Part shown: in pieces, positions 25,141 through 34,608 of the stretch
Layout: every line of letters begins with the position of its first letter
Position numbering within the stretch: the stretch's first letter is position 1
Source: Cohnella luojiensis
GTDB lineage: Bacteria > Bacillota > Bacilli > Paenibacillales > Paenibacillaceae
Assembly: GCF_004564235.1 (NCBI RefSeq)
Contig: NZ_SOMN01000001.1
Span: 359,595 to 423,594 of the forward strand
Length of the DNA: 64,000 nucleotides
Direction: 5' to 3'
The notes under the pieces: generated by a model
What the model saw: only the letters and a program-made list of their open reading frames with translations
Databases searched by the model: none
Told to the model about the DNA's origin: nothing
Translations under genes and position numbers: made by a program

Positions 25141-25177
25141 CAGCCGGGCCGGAGCGCAATCCTCCCCCGGCTGTTTG
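25141..25177 (+). terminator. Terminator upstream of the LysR gene
   Basis: Stem CAGCCGGG / CCCGGCTG (25141-25148 and 25166-25173) followed by TTTGCTCTTG. Confidence 0.65.
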
Positions 25178-25183
25178 CTCTTG

Positions 25184-25192
25184 TGGTATAAT
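25184..25192 (+). promoter_or_regulatory. Extended -10 promoter of the LysR gene
   Basis: TGGTATAAT with TATAAT at 25187-25192, about 35 bases before the ATG; no good -35. Confidence 0.5.
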
Positions 25193-25227
25193 TCGAGGTA
25201 TTCCTACGGACGGAAGGCGGAAAAGGC

Positions 25228-26130
25228 ATGGCTCTGAACGTGCATCAGTTACATATTTTCTACACGGTGGCGGAACGGGGAAGTTTCTCGGCCGCGGCTC
25301 AGAGTCTGCACATGACGCAGCCAGCCGTTACGATGCAGGTACAGGCGTTAGAGGAACGATTCGGAACGAAGCTGCTCAATAGAACGACCAAGAAGCTCGA
25401 ATTGACCGAAGCGGGACATCGATTGCTGCCGCAGGCGCGTAAAGCGGTGGAGCTGATGCGGGACACCGATATCATGATGGTTAAATATATCGAGGAATTG
25501 AAGGGCCGGCTGCAATTCGCGGCTAGCCTGACGATAGGAGAATACGTTTTGCCTAGGCTGCTAGGGCCGTTCTTGCGAAGGTTCCCGGAAGTATCGGTCG
25601 ACATGAAGGTCATGAACACGACGGAAATCATCGAGGCAATCGCACATCACGGACTTGATTTCGGAATCATCGAGGCTCCTTGCGACGTTCCCGGCTTCGA
25701 CGTGGAACCCGTCATGGACGATGAACTCCTGTTGGTCATGCCTACGGAGCATCCTTTCGCTTCTCGCGATGAAATCACGCTGGAGGAAGCCTTGAATGAG
25801 CCGATGGTGCTTCGGGAGAAGGGTTCCGGGACCCGGAAGATTATGGAAGACGAGATGCTGCGCCAAGGTGTACCGGAGTCTCGATTGAAAGTCGTCAGCG
25901 AATTCGGAAGCAATGGAGCGGTGAAATCCGCCGTTGAAGCGGGCTTGGGTTTGTCGATATTATCCGTGTGGACCATTAAGCACGAAATTGCTCTTGGTCT
26001 GCTGAAGCCCATGAGAATAGCGGGCGTGAGCTTCAGGCGGCAATTTTTCGCCATTCGGCTGCAATCTTCTTTGTTGCCGATGCCGGCTGCCGCGTTACTG
26101 CATGATTTGAGGGAGTTGTCTCATGAATAA
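25228..26130 (+). CDS. LysR family transcriptional regulator
   Basis: A 300-residue LysR regulator: N-terminal winged helix-turn-helix (LHIFYTVAERGSFSAAAQSL, then TQPAVTMQVQALEERFG) and a C-terminal periplasmic-binding-like effector domain (EYVLPRLLGPFLRRFPEVSV, FGIIEAP, EFGSNGAVKSAVEAGLGLSI). The effector domain is of the CysL/CbbR type. The effector and target are unknown. Its last 8 bases overlap the PHP gene, so the two are probably co-translated. A link to sulfur or amino acid metabolism is only a family-level guess. Confidence 0.88.
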   Translation: MALNVHQLHIFYTVAERGSFSAAAQSLHMTQPAVTMQVQALEERFGTKLLNRTTKKLELTEAGHRLLPQARKAVELMRDTDIMMVKYIEELKGRLQFAASLTIGEYVLPRLLGPFLRRFPEVSVDMKVMNTTEIIEAIAHHGLDFGIIEAPCDVPGFDVEPVMDDELLLVMPTEHPFASRDEITLEEALNEPMVLREKGSGTRKIMEDEMLRQGVPESRLKVVSEFGSNGAVKSAVEAGLGLSILSVWTIKHEIALGLLKPMRIAGVSFRRQFFAIRLQSSLLPMPAAALLHDLRELSHE

Positions 26131-26974
26131 TAATATGGCGGATCTGCATACTCACACGACGGCCTCCGACGGGATGTTCCGTCCTGCCGTAAACGTTAGA
26201 ATGGCGAAGGAAGCGGGTTTGGCAGCGCTCGCGATAACGGATCACGATACGGTTGCGGGAATACCCGAGGCATTGGCTGCCGGAATCGCCCATGGGGTCC
26301 TAGTCGTGCCGGGAGTGGAGATGAGTACTGCCATAGGCGGCAAAGATATTCATATTCTCGGATACGGTATTTCTCCGGACGATCCGGTGCTATTGAATCG
26401 GCTTCTTTCCCTTCGCAACGTGCGGAACCGTAGGAATGAGGAGATTCTAGCTAAGCTAGCCCAATTAGACATGCCCATATCCATCAAAGAGCTCGAACGG
26501 ACGGCGGGTAAGTCCGAACAGAAAGACGGCTCCGTAGGCAGGCCGCATATCGCTCAGGTGCTTGTGGCTAAAGGGTATGTATCTAACATCCGAGAGGCGT
26601 TCGATCGCTATCTCGGCGAAGGAAAACCGGCGTACGCGACCCCTGCGCGGATCTCTCCAGTTGAAGCGTTCAAGTGGATTCATGACGCGGGGGGAACGGC
26701 GATTATCGCTCATCCGGGTCTGTTCGAGGATGACGCTTCGGTATTGGCTTTGCTCGACGAAGGAGCGGACGGGCTGGAGGCTTTCCATTCCGATCATGAT
26801 CCTCTGATGGAACAACGCTATGCGGAGTGGGCAACAGAACGGGGCAAGCTCGTGACCGGGGGATCGGATTTCCATGGCGCCAAGGATGGCGTCGCCTTCC
26901 ATGGAGCGATCGGGAGCCGTTCGGTCGATGCGTCCATCGTTGGCCGACTGTTAGGGAGATCTGTAGATGAATAA
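26123..26974 (+). CDS. PHP domain phosphoesterase
   Basis: A 283-residue stand-alone PHP-family metal-dependent phosphoesterase. The four PHP motifs are visible: DLHTHTTASDG, TDHDT, PGVEMS, and AHPG with a final GSDFHG near residue 250. The closest described relatives are the YciV/TrpH-type enzymes with 5'-3' RNA or nucleotide phosphatase activity. Actual substrate is not shown by sequence. It starts inside the LysR gene (8-base overlap) after GAGGGAG. No terminator is seen directly after it; the repeat array begins about 55 bases downstream. Confidence 0.85.
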   Translation: MNNNMADLHTHTTASDGMFRPAVNVRMAKEAGLAALAITDHDTVAGIPEALAAGIAHGVLVVPGVEMSTAIGGKDIHILGYGISPDDPVLLNRLLSLRNVRNRRNEEILAKLAQLDMPISIKELERTAGKSEQKDGSVGRPHIAQVLVAKGYVSNIREAFDRYLGEGKPAYATPARISPVEAFKWIHDAGGTAIIAHPGLFEDDASVLALLDEGADGLEAFHSDHDPLMEQRYAEWATERGKLVTGGSDFHGAKDGVAFHGAIGSRSVDASIVGRLLGRSVDE

Positions 26975-27030
26975 GCCTTGGCATAAAAGAGGGGATTCTT
27001 AAGCAGGTTGAAGGCAAGCGAAAGCCGTCA

Positions 27031-27316
27031 GTGCTCTAAGCCGCTGCCAGCGGTCTAAATGAGAGAAAACGGAGTCCGTTAGTGCTCTAAGCCGCTGCCA
27101 GCGGTCTAAATGCGAGAAAACGGAGTACGTTAGTGCTCTAAGCCGCTGCCAGCGGTCTAAATGAAAGAAAACGGAGTCCGTCAGTGCTCTAAGCCGCTGC
27201 CAGCGGTCTAAATGAAAGAAAACGGAGTCCGTCAGTGCTCTAAGCCGCTGCCAGCGGTCTAAATGAAAGAAAACGGAGTCCGTTAGTGCTATAAGCCGCT
27301 GCCAGCGGTCTAAATG
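27031..27316. repeat. 51-bp tandem repeat array, five full units and one partial
   Basis: Units start at 27031, 27082, 27133, 27184, 27235 and 27286, with an exact 51-bp period. Units at 27133 and 27184 are identical; others differ at one to three positions; the last matches for about 31 bases. Each unit holds two odd-centred palindromes: CCGCTGCCAGCGG at unit positions 11-23 (invariant) and AACGGAGTCCGTT at 38-50 (broken in unit 2, where CCG is ACG, and ending TCA in units 3 and 4). The array lies between the convergent PHP and rqcH genes, with no T-runs. The rest of 26975-27422 shows no gene. Confidence 0.9.
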
Positions 27317-27422
27317 TATGAAATGGCTCAATAATTTGTGCAAAGAAGCCAGTTGAGGGGATGTATCTCCCGCAGCGGCTTCGTTTGCCTTTGGAATCGT
27401 GAAATCTCCTTTGAGACAGCCC

Positions 27423-29165
27423 TTATTTCACTGTAGAAGGCATCTGCTGAACAAGCGTCTCGTCAGGCGTTACGAATAGCGTTTTTTGTCCGTCGTAGAT
27501 GACGAATCCGGGCTTTGCTCCATTTGGTTTGCGCACGTTGCGGATTCTGGTGTAATCCACGGGGACGCTGCTCGAAGCTCTGGCTTTACTATAGTAGGCA
27601 GCCAATACCGCGGCCTCATGCAAGGTTGCTTCGCCGTATTCGGCGCTGCGGATCAGCACGTGCGAGCCGGGAATATCCTTCGTGTGAAGCCATGTGTCCG
27701 AAGACATCGCCAAACGGTTCGTCACGTAATCGTTCTGGGTATTGTTTTTGCCGACATAGATCGGAATCCCTTCGCTAGACGTGTAACAGAGAATGGAAGG
27801 AGCATCTTTCTTTTTCTTCCTCATGCCCCGCTTTACGCCGCGTTCGCGAATATATCCCTGCTCGATGAGTTCCTCGCGAATTTCCCCGATGTCGTTAGGG
27901 GTTGCAGATTCAAGCCCTTGCAGCACCGATGCCAAATAGGCCAATTCCGTTTTCGTAGAATCCATCTGCTCCGTAACGACTGCGCGGCTGTTCTTCTGCT
28001 TATTGTATTTGCGGAAGTAACGTTGCGCGTTCTCGTTCGGCGTTAGAAGCGGGTCAAGGGGAATCGACCTTATAGGCTGCTCTTCCTCGTAATAGTCAGT
28101 GACCTCTACGAATTTATCGCCCCGCTTGAAGGCATGAAGGTGCGCCGTGAGCAGCTCCCCCATCCGGCGTACGAGATCGGCCCCTTCCGCTTCCTTCAAC
28201 GTGTCCTGCAGCTTGATCAGCTTCTTTTCGTTCTTGGCTATTTCGTTGAGCAGGAACCGATTCAAATCCGTGGTACGCTGACGCACCAAATCCCTTGAAG
28301 CTTTATCCCGATAGAAGGCTTCGAGACATTCGTGCATGGAAGCGAATGTTTGGGGCTCTCCTTGCGCATGAGTCAACGCTAATGCGGAAAATAAGGCTTT
28401 TCCGTCTTCTAGGAGCACCAGATTCGGTTCGTATTCATGTCTTGATACTTGATTCATCGTATCTTCGAACACGGCCCATGGATCCTTCTGCCGATTGACC
28501 GCTCGAAAAGCAATTTCGCGGGTTATTAAAGGGCTCAGTCCGGTGAAGGCGTTAAGCAAGGCCGATGACACGGCATTCATGAAATCCCCGTCATGCGATG
28601 GAGGGATGTTTGCCATCACGGTATTGAAATCAACCTTCGATTGCTCAAGCGGATTGACCTTATCCTGGGAAGGAGGGGAAACATAAGCACTGCCGGGCAA
28701 CACGACGCGGTGGCTGCTGATGGCAGGGGTAACGTGCCGTATTCCGTCATGGATGATGCCGGTGGTCGGATCCAGCAGGATCAAGTTACTGTGGCGGCCC
28801 ATGATTTCCAGCACGATTCTCTTAAGGGAGGAATCTCCCAGTTCGTCGCGATGCCTGACGTCCATTTCGACGATCCGCTCGAGGCCGACCTGACGAACGG
28901 CTTCGATGACGCCGCCCTCGCAATATTTGCGGAGCAGCATGCAGAACATCGGCGGCTCTTGGGGATTCGCCCAAGTCTGCTCCGTCCAATGAATACGCGG
29001 CATGGAAGGATGCGCTGACAGCAACAGCTTTCCGTTTACGCCTTGTCCGCGGATGTGCATGATCAATTCATTTTCCGTAGGCTGATAAATTTTATGAATG
29101 CGGGCTTTGACGCAAGCTTGCAGCTCGTGCACGAGCGCTCGTGTGACGATACCGTCCAATGACAT
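27423..29165 (-). CDS. rqcH: RqcH/NFACT family ribosome quality control protein
   Basis: RqcH (YloA in B. subtilis, also annotated fibronectin-binding protein) recruits tRNA-Ala to stalled 50S subunits and adds alanine tails to nascent chains. The 580 residues show the NFACT-N domain (MSLDGIVTRALVHELQ, RIHKIYQPTENELIM, VRHRDELGD with the conserved Asp/Arg area), a central coiled-coil region (about 270-400) and the NFACT-R domain (VGKNNTQNDYVTNRLA, WLHTKDIPGSHVLIR). It opens the ylo-type gene block and is divergent from yloB, the same neighbour as in B. subtilis but in opposite orientation. Confidence 0.93.
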   Translation of the reverse strand: MSLDGIVTRALVHELQACVKARIHKIYQPTENELIMHIRGQGVNGKLLLSAHPSMPRIHWTEQTWANPQEPPMFCMLLRKYCEGGVIEAVRQVGLERIVEMDVRHRDELGDSSLKRIVLEIMGRHSNLILLDPTTGIIHDGIRHVTPAISSHRVVLPGSAYVSPPSQDKVNPLEQSKVDFNTVMANIPPSHDGDFMNAVSSALLNAFTGLSPLITREIAFRAVNRQKDPWAVFEDTMNQVSRHEYEPNLVLLEDGKALFSALALTHAQGEPQTFASMHECLEAFYRDKASRDLVRQRTTDLNRFLLNEIAKNEKKLIKLQDTLKEAEGADLVRRMGELLTAHLHAFKRGDKFVEVTDYYEEEQPIRSIPLDPLLTPNENAQRYFRKYNKQKNSRAVVTEQMDSTKTELAYLASVLQGLESATPNDIGEIREELIEQGYIRERGVKRGMRKKKKDAPSILCYTSSEGIPIYVGKNNTQNDYVTNRLAMSSDTWLHTKDIPGSHVLIRSAEYGEATLHEAAVLAAYYSKARASSSVPVDYTRIRNVRKPNGAKPGFVIYDGQKTLFVTPDETLVQQMPSTVK

Positions 29166-29368
29166 AGCGTTTGCTCCTGTTACATCGCTTCGGATGCTTG
29201 ATTTTCTGTCTTCCTATGATGCCATACATCGATGCAAAGGGAAAGCCTCCGCGATCTTCGCTCCGCAACCGAAGGGGATATTTCCCGGCTTGTCTGAATA
29301 GATATAGGTCAAGTGAACAACCCAATATTGATGGTAAATGCGGATAAGATGGAAGGGGATGAACAATC

Positions 29369-32182
29369 GTGGAAGGAAAGGCATGGCATCAGTTAGGCGA
29401 GGAACAGTTGCTCGAGGTGCTGAACTCCGATATCAAGAAAGGGCTAGAGCCGGATGAAGCGTCCAAACGGCTGCAAGCGCAAGGTCCCAACGAGCTTGCG
29501 GAGAAGCGCGGGGAATCTCCTCTTAAGCTGCTGCTGAATCAATTCAAGGATTTCATGGTGCTCGTATTGCTTGGGGCAACCGTCATCTCCGGTCTGCTCG
29601 GGGAAATGCTGGACGCCCTGACGATCGTCGCGATCATTCTGATCAACGGAGTGCTTGGTTTCTACCAGGAGTATCGGGCAGAGCGATCGTTACGAGCGCT
29701 TAAGGAGCTCTCCGCTCCGTCGGCCAAAGTTATCCGCGGCGGAGAATATCTGCAGGTTGCCGCCAGAGAGCTCGTGGCCGGCGACGTCGTGCTATTGGAG
29801 AGCGGCGACCGCGTTCCGGCGGATTTGCGTTTCATCGAATGCAACGAATGCTCCGTCGACGAAGCGGCATTAACGGGAGAATCGGTTCCGGTCGTTAAGG
29901 AAGCCGGGCGGATAGAGGCTAAGGATCTTCCTCTAGGCGATCGGAAAAACTGCGGTTATCTCGGAACGATGGTCACGCGGGGAACGGCCAAAGGCGTCGT
30001 CACCGTAACGGGAATGCAAACGGAGATGGGGAAAATAGCGGACCTCATCCAACAGACGGAAGAAGCCGATACCCCGCTGCAGCACCGGCTAGAGCAGCTT
30101 GGCAAAATCTTGATCGTCGTATCGATCATCTTGACGGTCGTTGTCGTTCTGGCAGGAATTCTGCACGGACAACCTATCTACGATATGTTCCTGGCGGGAG
30201 TTAGCCTGGCGGTTGCCGCCATTCCGGAAGGCCTTCCCGCGATCGTGACGATCGCACTGGCGCTCGGCGTGCAGCGTATGATTAAACGAAGGGCTATCGT
30301 GAGGAAGCTGCCTTCCGTCGAGACGCTCGGCTGCGCTTCCGTTATCTGTTCGGACAAGACCGGTACGCTGACGCAAAATAAAATGACGGTGACGCAGCTG
30401 TGGCTCGGAGGAAGGACGATCGAAGTTACCGGAGAAGGTTACGAACCCATCGGCTCGTTAAGGGAAGCGGGCAAAGGAATCGATGCCAAAGGCGACGCCT
30501 CCCTTCGGAGGCTGACCCAGATTGCCGCATTATGCAACAACTCGGATTTAACCCAGCAAGAGAAGGCGGAGGAATCTAAGAAACGCAAATCCGGCAAAGC
30601 CGAGCAATCGGACGGGGAGTCCTTGGAGTGGAGAATTAAGGGAGACCCGACCGAGGGGGCACTGCTCGTTCTCGCGGCGAAGACGGGGCTCGCCAAATCC
30701 ACGCTGCAAAGCCTATATACGCGAGTAAAGGAATTTCCGTTCGATGCGGAGCGCAAACGGATGTCAGTCCTCGTGTCCCATCAAGGCGGCAAGCTGATCT
30801 GCACGAAGGGTGCGCCGGACTTGCTTGTCGGTAAATGCTCCTATGTCCTATGGGGAGACCAAGTCGTTCCGTTCACGGGGACATTGAAACAGAAGGTGCT
30901 TTCGGCTAACGAGGGCATGGCCAAGGAATCATTGCGGGTGCTGGGCCTCGCTTTCCGTGAAGTAAAGTCCCATGAGGAGTGCAGCAGCAGCGAACAAGCG
31001 GAGAACGGGCTGATCTTCGTCGGATTAACGGGAATGATGGATCCGCCTCGCAAAGAGGTAAAGGAAGCCATCTACAAGTGTCGCCAAGCCGGCATCAAGA
31101 CGGTCATGATCACGGGAGACCACGGCATGACGGCGGAAGCGATCGCGAAGTCGTTGGGAATCATGGTGCGAGGCGGTCGGGTGGTCACCGGGTCGGAGCT
31201 ATCGCACATGAGCGACGACGATCTCGAGAAAATCGCCGACGATGTCCAGGTTTACGCACGGGTATCGCCCGAGCACAAACTGAGAATCGTCCAGGCTTTG
31301 CAACGCCGCGGACATGTCGTGGCGATGACGGGCGACGGGGTGAACGATGCTCCCGCGGTCAAAGCGGCCGATATCGGAATCGCGATGGGCATATCGGGGA
31401 CGGACGTAACGAAGGAGGCTTCGGCGCTTGTCTTGGCGGACGATAACTTCTCCAGCATCGTGGCGGCCGTGGAGGAAGGCAGAGGCATCTACGAGAACAT
31501 CCGTAAATTCATCCGTTATTTGCTCGCTTCCAACGTCGGGGAAATCATGACGATGTTCATGGCGATGATGGCCGGCTTGCCGTTACCCCTCGTTCCGATT
31601 CAAATCCTATGGGTGAATCTGGTCACCGACGGCCTGCCGGCAATGGCGCTTGGCGTCGACCAAGCGGAGAGCGATCTTATGCAGCATAAACCGCGTTCCG
31701 CCAAGGAGAATATTTTCGCCCGCCGATTAGGTTGGAAAATCATTAGCCGCGGCATTCTCATCGGCGTCTGTACGTTGGGTGCGTTCGTCCTCGCTTTGAA
31801 CCAGGGGGCGGGACATTCGGAGCAGCTCATCCACGCGCAGACCGTCGCATTCGCGACATTGGTTATGGCGCAGTTAATCCATGTGTTCGATTGCCGAAGC
31901 TCCCGTTCGATCTTCCATCGTAGGTTGCTAGAGAATAAGTTTCTCGTTCTCGCGGTATTGTCGTCCCTCTTGCTCATGCTTGCCGTTCTTTATGTAGAGC
32001 CGCTGCAGCCCGTTTTCAAAACCGTGCCGCTAGACTTGCGGGATTGGGCGCTTGTCGTCGTAGCCGCGGGCATACCGACGTTCGCGATGGGAATCGGCAG
32101 CGTGATGGGCACGACGAAGAACAAAAAAGGCCGCAAAATCACTTATGGAGGAAGCTCGGCTCCGCCGACTGCCGCGAGGTAG
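29369..32182 (+). CDS. yloB: P2A-type calcium-transporting ATPase (YloB-like)
   Basis: SERCA-like P-type ATPase of 937 residues that exports Ca2+ from the cytosol. Order: N-terminal cation ATPase domain, TM1-2, actuator domain with TGESVPV, TM3-4 with AAIPEGLPA (Ca2+ site), phosphorylation loop CSDKTGTLTQNKMTV (Asp329), nucleotide domain (KGAPDLLV), hinge MTGDGVNDAPA, then six C-terminal membrane segments with NLVTDGLPAMALG. A charged Lys/Glu insert (about 410-425) is unusual but lies in the variable part of the N domain. GTG start: GGAAGGGG lies upstream and the nearby ATG is out of frame. Position next to rqcH matches B. subtilis yloA-yloB. Confidence 0.93.
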   Translation: MEGKAWHQLGEEQLLEVLNSDIKKGLEPDEASKRLQAQGPNELAEKRGESPLKLLLNQFKDFMVLVLLGATVISGLLGEMLDALTIVAIILINGVLGFYQEYRAERSLRALKELSAPSAKVIRGGEYLQVAARELVAGDVVLLESGDRVPADLRFIECNECSVDEAALTGESVPVVKEAGRIEAKDLPLGDRKNCGYLGTMVTRGTAKGVVTVTGMQTEMGKIADLIQQTEEADTPLQHRLEQLGKILIVVSIILTVVVVLAGILHGQPIYDMFLAGVSLAVAAIPEGLPAIVTIALALGVQRMIKRRAIVRKLPSVETLGCASVICSDKTGTLTQNKMTVTQLWLGGRTIEVTGEGYEPIGSLREAGKGIDAKGDASLRRLTQIAALCNNSDLTQQEKAEESKKRKSGKAEQSDGESLEWRIKGDPTEGALLVLAAKTGLAKSTLQSLYTRVKEFPFDAERKRMSVLVSHQGGKLICTKGAPDLLVGKCSYVLWGDQVVPFTGTLKQKVLSANEGMAKESLRVLGLAFREVKSHEECSSSEQAENGLIFVGLTGMMDPPRKEVKEAIYKCRQAGIKTVMITGDHGMTAEAIAKSLGIMVRGGRVVTGSELSHMSDDDLEKIADDVQVYARVSPEHKLRIVQALQRRGHVVAMTGDGVNDAPAVKAADIGIAMGISGTDVTKEASALVLADDNFSSIVAAVEEGRGIYENIRKFIRYLLASNVGEIMTMFMAMMAGLPLPLVPIQILWVNLVTDGLPAMALGVDQAESDLMQHKPRSAKENIFARRLGWKIISRGILIGVCTLGAFVLALNQGAGHSEQLIHAQTVAFATLVMAQLIHVFDCRSSRSIFHRRLLENKFLVLAVLSSLLLMLAVLYVEPLQPVFKTVPLDLRDWALVVVAAGIPTFAMGIGSVMGTTKNKKGRKITYGGSSAPPTAAR

Positions 32183-32202
32183 CATACACCGAATAAGCAA
32201 CC

Positions 32203-32255
32203 GAAGCTGCCCTGGGCCGGAGTCTCTTTCCGGCAAAGGGCGGCTTTTCTTTTTT
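32203..32255 (+). terminator. Terminator of yloB
   Basis: Outer stem AAGCTGCCCT / AGGGCGGCTT, inner stem GCCGG / CCGGC, then TTTTCTTTTTT. Confidence 0.85.
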
Positions 32256-32282
32256 AGACCTGGCTATCGATTTTCCTTCGTG

Positions 32283-32288
32283 TATAAT
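32283..32288 (+). promoter_or_regulatory. -10 element of purT
   Basis: Consensus TATAAT about 40 bases before the purT ATG; the -35 region is not convincing. Confidence 0.4.
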
Positions 32289-32327
32289 GGACGGTATTGA
32301 ATAAGTCTGTCGGGAGGAATAGGAACG

Positions 32328-33488
32328 ATGTACATAGGTAAAAAGTTGATGCTGCTTGGATCCGGAGAGTTAGGTAAAGAAGTCATTATCGAGGCTCAGC
32401 GCCTTGGAATAGAGACGATTGCGGTCGACAGATACGAGAATGCGCCGGCGATGCAGGTAGCGCATCGCAGCTACGTCATCGATATGCTTGATCGGAAAGC
32501 ACTGCGTGAGGTTGTCGAGAGGGAGAAGCCGGATCTAATCGTTCCCGAGATCGAGGCAATCGCTACCGCCGAGCTCGTGAAGCTGGAGGAGGAAGGCTGC
32601 CGGGTGATTCCGACCGCCCGCGCCGCGCAGCTGACGATGGATCGCGAAGGGATCAGGCGCCTTGCTTCCGAGACGCTCGGACTGCCTACCGCGGGGTATC
32701 GCTTCGCGGATACTTACGAGCAATTCGCTCAAGCTGCCCGGGAAACGGGTTTCCCTTGCGTAGTCAAGCCTCTGATGAGCTCTTCGGGTAAAGGCCAGAG
32801 CGTCTGCCGTTCCGAAGAAGATTTGGACCGCTGCTGGACGATCGCGATGGAAGGCGGACGCGTACAACAGGCGCGGGTCATCGTGGAAGAGTTCATTACA
32901 TTCGAATCGGAAATAACGTTGCTAACGGTCCGTTCGGTTAACGGTACGTTATTCTGCCCTCCCATCGGACACATTCAGAAGGACGGGGATTACATCGAAT
33001 CCTGGCAGCCGCACGAGATGACCGAGCAGCAGATCGCCGAAGCGAAGAGAATCGCCGGCGTTATTACGGACGCGCTTGGCGGATCCGGTATTTTCGGCGT
33101 GGAGCTTTTCCTTGCCAAAGACAAGGTATACTTCAGCGAGGTTTCCCCGCGTCCGCATGATACGGGGTTAGTAACCTTGGTAAGCCAGAACCTCTCCGAA
33201 TTCGCGCTTCACGTACGGGCGATTCTGGGATATCCGATCCCGGAAATCTACGTCACGGCTCCGGGAGCTAGCAGGCCGCTTAAAGCCGAGGGAGAACTGG
33301 GGGCTTACAGGATCGACGGAATCGGCGAAGCCTTGTCCGTCCCGCAGACGCAAATTCGCGTGTTCGGCAAGCCCGTAACAAAGGTCGGCAGGCGCATGGC
33401 GGTGACTCTGTCTACCGGTACATCCGTCCAAGAGGCGCGCGATAGGGCGAAGAATGCGCTGGATAAGCTTAGCATTCATGGCGAATAA
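32328..33488 (+). CDS. purT: Formate-dependent phosphoribosylglycinamide formyltransferase (GAR transformylase 2)
   Basis: ATP-grasp enzyme that uses formate and ATP to formylate GAR in purine synthesis, bypassing the folate-dependent PurN. The 386 residues match the family (about 390): N-terminal [19 protein letters not shown] and [24 protein letters not shown], then the ATP-grasp core [14 protein letters not shown] and [13 protein letters not shown]. It is not in a pur operon but a single gene between yloB and dapF; B. subtilis purT is likewise separate. GGGAGGAAT precedes the ATG. No purine riboswitch-like structure is seen in the short leader. Confidence 0.95.
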   Translation: MYIGKKLMLLGSGELGKEVIIEAQRLGIETIAVDRYENAPAMQVAHRSYVIDMLDRKALREVVEREKPDLIVPEIEAIATAELVKLEEEGCRVIPTARAAQLTMDREGIRRLASETLGLPTAGYRFADTYEQFAQAARETGFPCVVKPLMSSSGKGQSVCRSEEDLDRCWTIAMEGGRVQQARVIVEEFITFESEITLLTVRSVNGTLFCPPIGHIQKDGDYIESWQPHEMTEQQIAEAKRIAGVITDALGGSGIFGVELFLAKDKVYFSEVSPRPHDTGLVTLVSQNLSEFALHVRAILGYPIPEIYVTAPGASRPLKAEGELGAYRIDGIGEALSVPQTQIRVFGKPVTKVGRRMAVTLSTGTSVQEARDRAKNALDKLSIHGE

Positions 33489-33601
33489 TCGTCGCCCATA
33501 GTCGGAAAAGTGCAAACAAACGGAGAATTGTTGTATATTCATCCCTTTACATGACCGTTATGATAGAAACAAGCGAGTTATTTGCAGGAGGTAATCGAAC
33601 A

Positions 33602-34435
33602 ATGGAATTTACGAAAATGCATGGATTAGGCAACGACTTTATCGTTGTCGCCGATCAACAAAGCCTTCCGGGCGACGTTGCGGATCTTGCGATAAAGCTG
33701 TGCAACCGGTTTTTCGGCATCGGAGCGGACGGGTTAGTATATATCCTGCCTTCGGACAAAGCCGACTTCAAGATGAGAATCATCAACTCCGACGGCTCGG
33801 AAGCGGAGCAGTGCGGCAATGCGATCCGGTGCGTGGCTAAGTACGTTTACGATAACGGGTTGACGAGCAAAACGGAGCTGACGATCGAGACGCTAGGTGC
33901 CGGCGTTCAGCCTGTGCAATTAAAGTTGGAGAACGGCAAAGCGGCGCAAGTTACCGTGGATATGGGACAACCTATCCTGAACGGCTTGGATGTCCCGACG
34001 ACGATCGACGCGAACCCGGTCATCGGCCATCAAGTCACGATCGACGGACGCGAGTTCGCTTTCACGGCGGTGTCGATGGGCAATCCTCATTGCGTCATCT
34101 ACGTGGACGACGCGGCGAATTTCGATCTGGCGACTTGGGGACCTAAGCTGGAGAAGCACCCGTTGTTCCCTCGCAAGATTAACGTGGAATTCGCGACGGT
34201 CAACTCCCGCGATCAAGTAGACATGAGAGTATGGGAACGCGGCGCGGGTCCGACGCTTGCTTGCGGCACCGGGGCTTGCGCGACGCTCGTATCCTCCGTG
34301 TTGAACGGGCACACTGACCGCAAGGCGACGATCTCCCTCGCGGGCGGCGACCTTCTGATCGACTGGAACGAAGACAATAACCGGATTTACATGACCGGTC
34401 CTGCCGCATTTGTATTCACGGGAACAGTAATATAA
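33602..34435 (+). CDS. dapF: Diaminopimelate epimerase
   Basis: Converts LL- to meso-diaminopimelate for lysine and peptidoglycan. The 277-residue product has FTKMHGLGNDFIVV at the start and both catalytic cysteines: SEAEQCGNAIRC (about residue 73) and LACGTGACAT (about 218). The ATG at 33602 is chosen because GCAGGAGGT lies just upstream; an ATG 17 codons earlier would include that site in coding sequence. A clear terminator follows. Confidence 0.95.
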   Translation: MEFTKMHGLGNDFIVVADQQSLPGDVADLAIKLCNRFFGIGADGLVYILPSDKADFKMRIINSDGSEAEQCGNAIRCVAKYVYDNGLTSKTELTIETLGAGVQPVQLKLENGKAAQVTVDMGQPILNGLDVPTTIDANPVIGHQVTIDGREFAFTAVSMGNPHCVIYVDDAANFDLATWGPKLEKHPLFPRKINVEFATVNSRDQVDMRVWERGAGPTLACGTGACATLVSSVLNGHTDRKATISLAGGDLLIDWNEDNNRIYMTGPAAFVFTGTVI

Positions 34436-34450
34436 ACAAAGCTTTACATC

Positions 34451-34484
34451 GCAACCCAGCCGGACATTTGGCTGGGTTGTTTTG
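34451..34484 (+). terminator. Terminator of dapF
   Basis: Stem CAACCCAGCC / GGCTGGGTTG followed by TTTT. Confidence 0.85.
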
Positions 34485-34530
34485 CTCGGGATAACGGTGT
34501 TGGGGCCGTAATTTTGGACAATGATGAAGG

Positions 34531-34585
34531 TTTACTTTTTAACTTAGCTATGTTATCTTATATTTCGATACTTATAGAAGTATAC
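34531..34585 (+). promoter_or_regulatory. arsR promoter with overlapping operator O1
   Basis: TTTACT (34531-34536), 17-base spacer, TATCTT (34554-34559). A partly palindromic AT-rich element occupies 34558-34585, covering the end of the -10 and the start site. It matches the perfect palindrome before the MFS gene (34902-34929) at 23 of 28 positions. Confidence 0.6.
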
Positions 34586-34608
34586 GTTGAGAAGCGGAGG
34601 TGAGAAAG

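Noticed and set aside
27031..27316. CRISPR array
   Set aside because: All parts of the unit repeat; there are no unique spacers, and no cas genes are nearby.
26999..27343. Minus-strand open frame encoding a 17-residue repeat protein (HLDRWQRLRALTDSVF units)
   Set aside because: The frame is open only because the DNA period of 51 is a multiple of three and the unit happens to lack stops. There is no ribosome-binding site, the start would be a TTG, and the conserved DNA features are palindromes rather than codon-level conservation.
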